DNA of 8,833 nt from Phycisphaerales bacterium UBA2402. Lineage in GTDB: Bacteria; Planctomycetota; Phycisphaerae; Phycisphaerales; UBA1924. Under the pieces are notes generated by a model. It searched no databases and was not told the DNA's origin. It saw nothing but the letters and a program-made list of their open reading frames with translations. Position 1 is the stretch's first letter. Every line of letters starts with the position of its first letter. A program made the translations under genes and the position numbers. This document shows positions 6,412-8,833 of the stretch, one piece after another. Location of the stretch: the NCBI GenBank assembly GCA_002343715.1, contig DDSA01000222.1:1187-10019 (forward strand). Direction: 5' to 3'.

Positions 6412-7533
6412 TCAGTTGCCGAAAAGGTTCTTCTCGCCGAAGTAGCCGTTGTGCTCGAAGTAGGCGAGGGCTTCCTTCGTGCTGGAGAAGATGCGCGTCG
6501 CGGTCTCGGTGATGAAGGGGCTGGGGCTTTTCTTCGGCTTCCAGACGACGAAGACCTCCTTGGTGTGCTCGAAGGCGTGGTGCAGTTCGCGTTCCACGCC
6601 GCTGGAGAGGCCGGGAATGCCGCCGGGCAGCTCGGGGATGTACGACACGATCATGTCGGACTGGTCCACCAGTTTGAAGTCCCGCATGTAGATCTGCCCG
6701 TCGATGTCGCCCGCGATGTCGAGCACCTCGCGGATGCGCACCCGGATGGGCGTCGCCGACGTCGCCCCTCCGAAGACGTGGGGCGCCACATCGAGGAACT
6801 CCTTGCCGTCCCGCGCGGCGGCGATGGCGCGGTCCAGGAGCAGTTTCTCATCGACATCGCCGGGGTCGAAGGTGATGAAGTGGTCGGCGAGGGCCGCCCG
6901 GAAGGCGTCGATCTCGGCGAGCACATCGGGCATGTCCACGACGTGGCTCATGGGGAAGGAGGGGTAGACCTTCCGCAGCCCCGGCCGGCAGACCAGGCGG
7001 AAGAGTTGGCGCGTGGTCATCGCGTGACGCCCGCGCGAGAGGATGTAGAACCGGCTGCCGGGGATCGCCCGGCTCATCAGTTCCGTCGCGAGGATCTCCT
7101 CCTCTCGCCAGACCATGCAGTCCTTGAGCGTCGCGTCGATCTCATGCTCCCGGTGCAGGCGGTGGTGCACCACCTCGATGTTGTCCACCAGGCAGATGAA
7201 GAGGTCGGGCTTCATCTTCTCGATCTGGTCGTAGTCGAAGGCGCTGAAGAGTCCGTGCCGCCAGCGGAAGGTCGCGTGCGTGTTCACGATGATGTTCGCG
7301 TGGTCGCGGCTGTCGGCCAGGATGTCCTTGAACGCGGCGCGCCGCAGCGAGTTGAGCCGGCTGATGGGAAGGTCGAGGATCTTGCCCGGGCGCACGTCCG
7401 GCCCTTCCTTGTACATCAGGTCGCCCACGTTGTAGACGTGCAGGGCCTCACCCTGCTCGCCCGCGAATCGGGCCGCGGCCTCCAGGTAAGGCTTCTTGTC
7501 CATGCCGATCTGGCCGGTGATGATGGCTCTCAT
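6412..7533 (-). CDS. Kinase-like P-loop protein fused to a nucleoside-deoxyribosyltransferase-like domain
   Basis: A 373-residue, apparently soluble cytosolic protein; no signal peptide or membrane segment is seen. The N-terminal ~180 residues read like a nucleoside-monophosphate kinase of the archaeal adenylate-kinase type: strand plus loop MRAIITGQIGMDKKPYL (1-17), NVGDLMY (35-41), an RRAAFKDIL helix, IIVNTH (81-86) where such kinases have a strand ending in DTH, and PDLFICLVDNIEVVHHRL (109-126). The P-loop is not canonical: GQIGMDKK instead of GxxxxGK[ST]. The C-terminal part (~275-360) has the nucleoside 2-deoxyribosyltransferase-like order: LVDQSDMIVSYIP (288-300), then SSGVERELHHAF (310-321), where Glu316 aligns with the family's catalytic Glu, then EVFVVWKP. 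Function is unknown; a nucleotide-metabolising or nucleotide-sensing role is inferred. The ATG at 7533 is chosen because it begins the first beta strand; the frame is open 30 codons further but with Arg/Gly-rich filler. No Shine-Dalgarno sequence is seen. Divergent from cysS, 88 bp away. Confidence 0.8.
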   Translation of the reverse strand: MRAIITGQIGMDKKPYLEAAARFAGEQGEALHVYNVGDLMYKEGPDVRPGKILDLPISRLNSLRRAAFKDILADSRDHANIIVNTHATFRWRHGLFSAFDYDQIEKMKPDLFICLVDNIEVVHHRLHREHEIDATLKDCMVWREEEILATELMSRAIPGSRFYILSRGRHAMTTRQLFRLVCRPGLRKVYPSFPMSHVVDMPDVLAEIDAFRAALADHFITFDPGDVDEKLLLDRAIAAARDGKEFLDVAPHVFGGATSATPIRVRIREVLDIAGDIDGQIYMRDFKLVDQSDMIVSYIPELPGGIPGLSSGVERELHHAFEHTKEVFVVWKPKKSPSPFITETATRIFSSTKEALAYFEHNGYFGEKNLFGN

Positions 7534-7621
7534 GAGGAAGAGTAGGACTTTTCGCGGACGGTGACGCCGAATGCGCCGCGCGCCGCCCCGGCGCCCGCCG
7601 ATGGCAAATACCATCCCGCCC
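7534..7621. promoter_or_regulatory. Short divergent intergenic region (fusion-protein gene / cysS)
   Basis: These 88 bp must hold promoters for both divergent genes unless cysS starts earlier. In the cysS frame additional ATG codons occur at 7571 and 7601, so the spacer may be as short as 37 bp. I see no clear -35/-10 pair on either strand and no T-box leader for cysS. The most AT-rich parts are 7551-7554 and around 7605-7613. Confidence 0.35.
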
Positions 7622-8833
7622 ATGCCCCTGCGCCTCTACAACACCCTCAGCAAGCGCCCGGAGGACTTCGTCCCCGCCGATCCTTCCCGCGTGACCTTCT
7701 ACACCTGCGGTCTGACGGTCTACGACTACGGGCACATCGGAAACTTCCGGTCGTTTCTGGCCGCGGACCTGCTGCGGCGATGGATCGAAAGCACGCTGTG
7801 CGAGGTGAGCGACGGGCGGGGCGGGGTACACCGCGGCCCGCGCCGGGTGGTCCACGTGATGAACGTGACCGATGTGGGGCACATGACCGACGATGCCGAA
7901 GGGGGCGAGGCGGGGGAGGACCGCATGGCCGTGGCGGGCAGGCGGCTCCTGGAAGCCAAGAAGAGCGGCAAACTCCCGCCCGGCACCGAGATCGACCCGC
8001 GCGACCCCTACGCCATCGCGAAGTTCTACACCGACCGCTTCATCGAGGACGCGACGGCCCTGGGGCTGAAGGTCGTGCTCGACGCAAAGCAGGACCCCAC
8101 GCTGATGCCCCGCGCGACGGACAACGTGCCGGGCATGATCCGCGTCATCGAGCGGCTGATCGCGCGGGGCTTCGCGTACCCAGTCAGCACGCCCGGCGGG
8201 CGCGTGGTGTACTTCCGCGTCAGGCGATTCGGTCCCTACGGCCGCCTCTCGGGCAACACGCTCGAGGCGCTCAAGGAGGGCGAGGGCGGGCGCGTGAGCG
8301 GGGCCAACCAGGAGCAGAAAGAGCACCCGGCGGACTTTCTTCTCTGGAAGGAAGACCCCACGCACATCATGAAGTGGGACTCGCCCTGGGGCGCTGGGTA
8401 CCCGGGGTGGCACATCGAGTGCACCGTGATGAGCGCCCGCCGCCTGCTGGGCGAGGGGGAGTTCCAGCGGCTGCTGGGCACGCCCGATGCGGGCCCGGCG
8501 ATCATCGACCTGCACAGCGGCGGCGAGGACAACATCTTCCCCCACCACGAGTGCGAGATCGCGCAGACCTGCGGGGCCTTCTGCGCGGCGCCTGATTCGG
8601 GCACCTTCTCCCGCGCGTGGTTCCACCCGCGCTTCCTGCTCGTCGAGGGGACGAAGATGAGCAAGAGCAAGGGCAACTTCTTCACCGCCGCCGACCTCTT
8701 CGCCAAGGGCATCGAGCCCGCGGCCCTGCGCCTGGAACTCATCAAGACCCACTACCGCTCGAACGCCAACTTCACCGAGCAGGGGCTGAAGGACGCGGAG
8801 CGCATGGCGGCGCGGTGGCGCGAGTTCGTCGCC
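7622..8833 (+). CDS. cysS: Cysteinyl-tRNA synthetase (CysRS), N-terminal part (runs off right edge)
   Basis: A class I aminoacyl-tRNA synthetase that charges tRNA-Cys with cysteine in the cytosol. The 404 visible residues include the whole catalytic Rossmann core: MPLRLYNTL start, CGLTVYDYGHIGNF with zinc ligand Cys29 and the HIGH-type motif HIGN (38-41), MNVTDVGHMTDDA, GWHIECTVMSA with zinc ligand Cys267, FPHHECEIAQ with His308 and Glu312 as the remaining zinc ligands, and KMSKS at 345-349 followed by KGNFFT. The anticodon-binding end lies beyond the window. From the E. coli numbering I recall (Cys28 and Cys209), the distance between the two zinc cysteines is about 57 residues greater here. 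The extra length lies in segments such as the one after VGHMTDDAEGG, a form also seen in a CysRS subgroup with VGHLTSDAD-type wording. The Pro usual in CGPTVYD is Leu here. ATGs at 7601 and 7571 are in frame; 7622 matches the family N-terminus best. Confidence 0.97.
   Translation, partial: MPLRLYNTLSKRPEDFVPADPSRVTFYTCGLTVYDYGHIGNFRSFLAADLLRRWIESTLCEVSDGRGGVHRGPRRVVHVMNVTDVGHMTDDAEGGEAGEDRMAVAGRRLLEAKKSGKLPPGTEIDPRDPYAIAKFYTDRFIEDATALGLKVVLDAKQDPTLMPRATDNVPGMIRVIERLIARGFAYPVSTPGGRVVYFRVRRFGPYGRLSGNTLEALKEGEGGRVSGANQEQKEHPADFLLWKEDPTHIMKWDSPWGAGYPGWHIECTVMSARRLLGEGEFQRLLGTPDAGPAIIDLHSGGEDNIFPHHECEIAQTCGAFCAAPDSGTFSRAWFHPRFLLVEGTKMSKSKGNFFTAADLFAKGIEPAALRLELIKTHYRSNANFTEQGLKDAERMAARWREFVA

Noticed and set aside
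6451..7545. A 364-codon plus-strand frame opposite the fusion-protein gene
   Set aside because: It has shadow composition (Val/Glu/Asp/Arg-rich) and no recognisable domain, whereas the minus strand shows ordered alpha/beta motifs.
7448..8752. A 434-codon minus-strand frame opposite cysS
   Set aside because: The plus strand carries the HIGN, zinc-ligand and KMSKS motifs of CysRS in one continuous frame; the minus frame is its shadow.

Overview
The window is a GC-rich stretch of bacterial chromosome with six protein-coding genes, two of them cut by the window edges. The organism is most likely a planctomycete, probably of the Phycisphaerae. The grounds are the kinase signature (VKPGMDS followed by ARFEQERQALAMM and HPGVAKVFDAG), a secreted YQGEL-type fibre protein, very high GC, and mostly absent Shine-Dalgarno sequences. 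I saw no rRNA, tRNA, CRISPR array, insertion sequence or phage gene.

Layout. Positions 1-681 (minus) hold the first 227 residues of a Hanks-type Ser/Thr protein kinase, whose remainder lies beyond the left edge. Positions 806-3298 (minus), upstream of it on the same strand, encode an 830-residue secreted protein with a tail-fibre-like architecture: a signal peptide, a YQGEL head domain, two near-identical 76-residue units with HTH motifs, two GIGTxSP motifs and a C-terminal domain I do not recognise. A 306-bp divergent spacer separates it from 3605-4672 (plus), a lipoprotein of the Fe(III)/AfuA-type ABC solute-binding family with no transporter genes beside it. Positions 4874-6316 (plus) encode a membrane-anchored HD-GYP cyclic-di-GMP phosphodiesterase with an extracytoplasmic sensor segment. 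Converging on it, 6412-7533 (minus) encodes a 373-residue protein. Its N-terminal half resembles an archaeal-type adenylate kinase with an atypical P-loop, and its C-terminal part resembles the nucleoside 2-deoxyribosyltransferase fold. Divergent from that gene, 7622-8833 (plus) is the first 404 residues of cysteinyl-tRNA synthetase (cysS).

How the genes may work together. The first four genes share an envelope and signalling theme: Ser/Thr kinase, secreted fibre protein, lipoprotein binding protein and c-di-GMP hydrolase. A functional link is clear for none of them. The most suggestive pairing is the orphan binding protein with the HD-GYP sensor directly downstream, where the binding protein might present a ligand to the sensor. 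The least familiar gene is the kinase-like plus deoxyribosyltransferase-like fusion at 6412-7533. The cysS gene is housekeeping.
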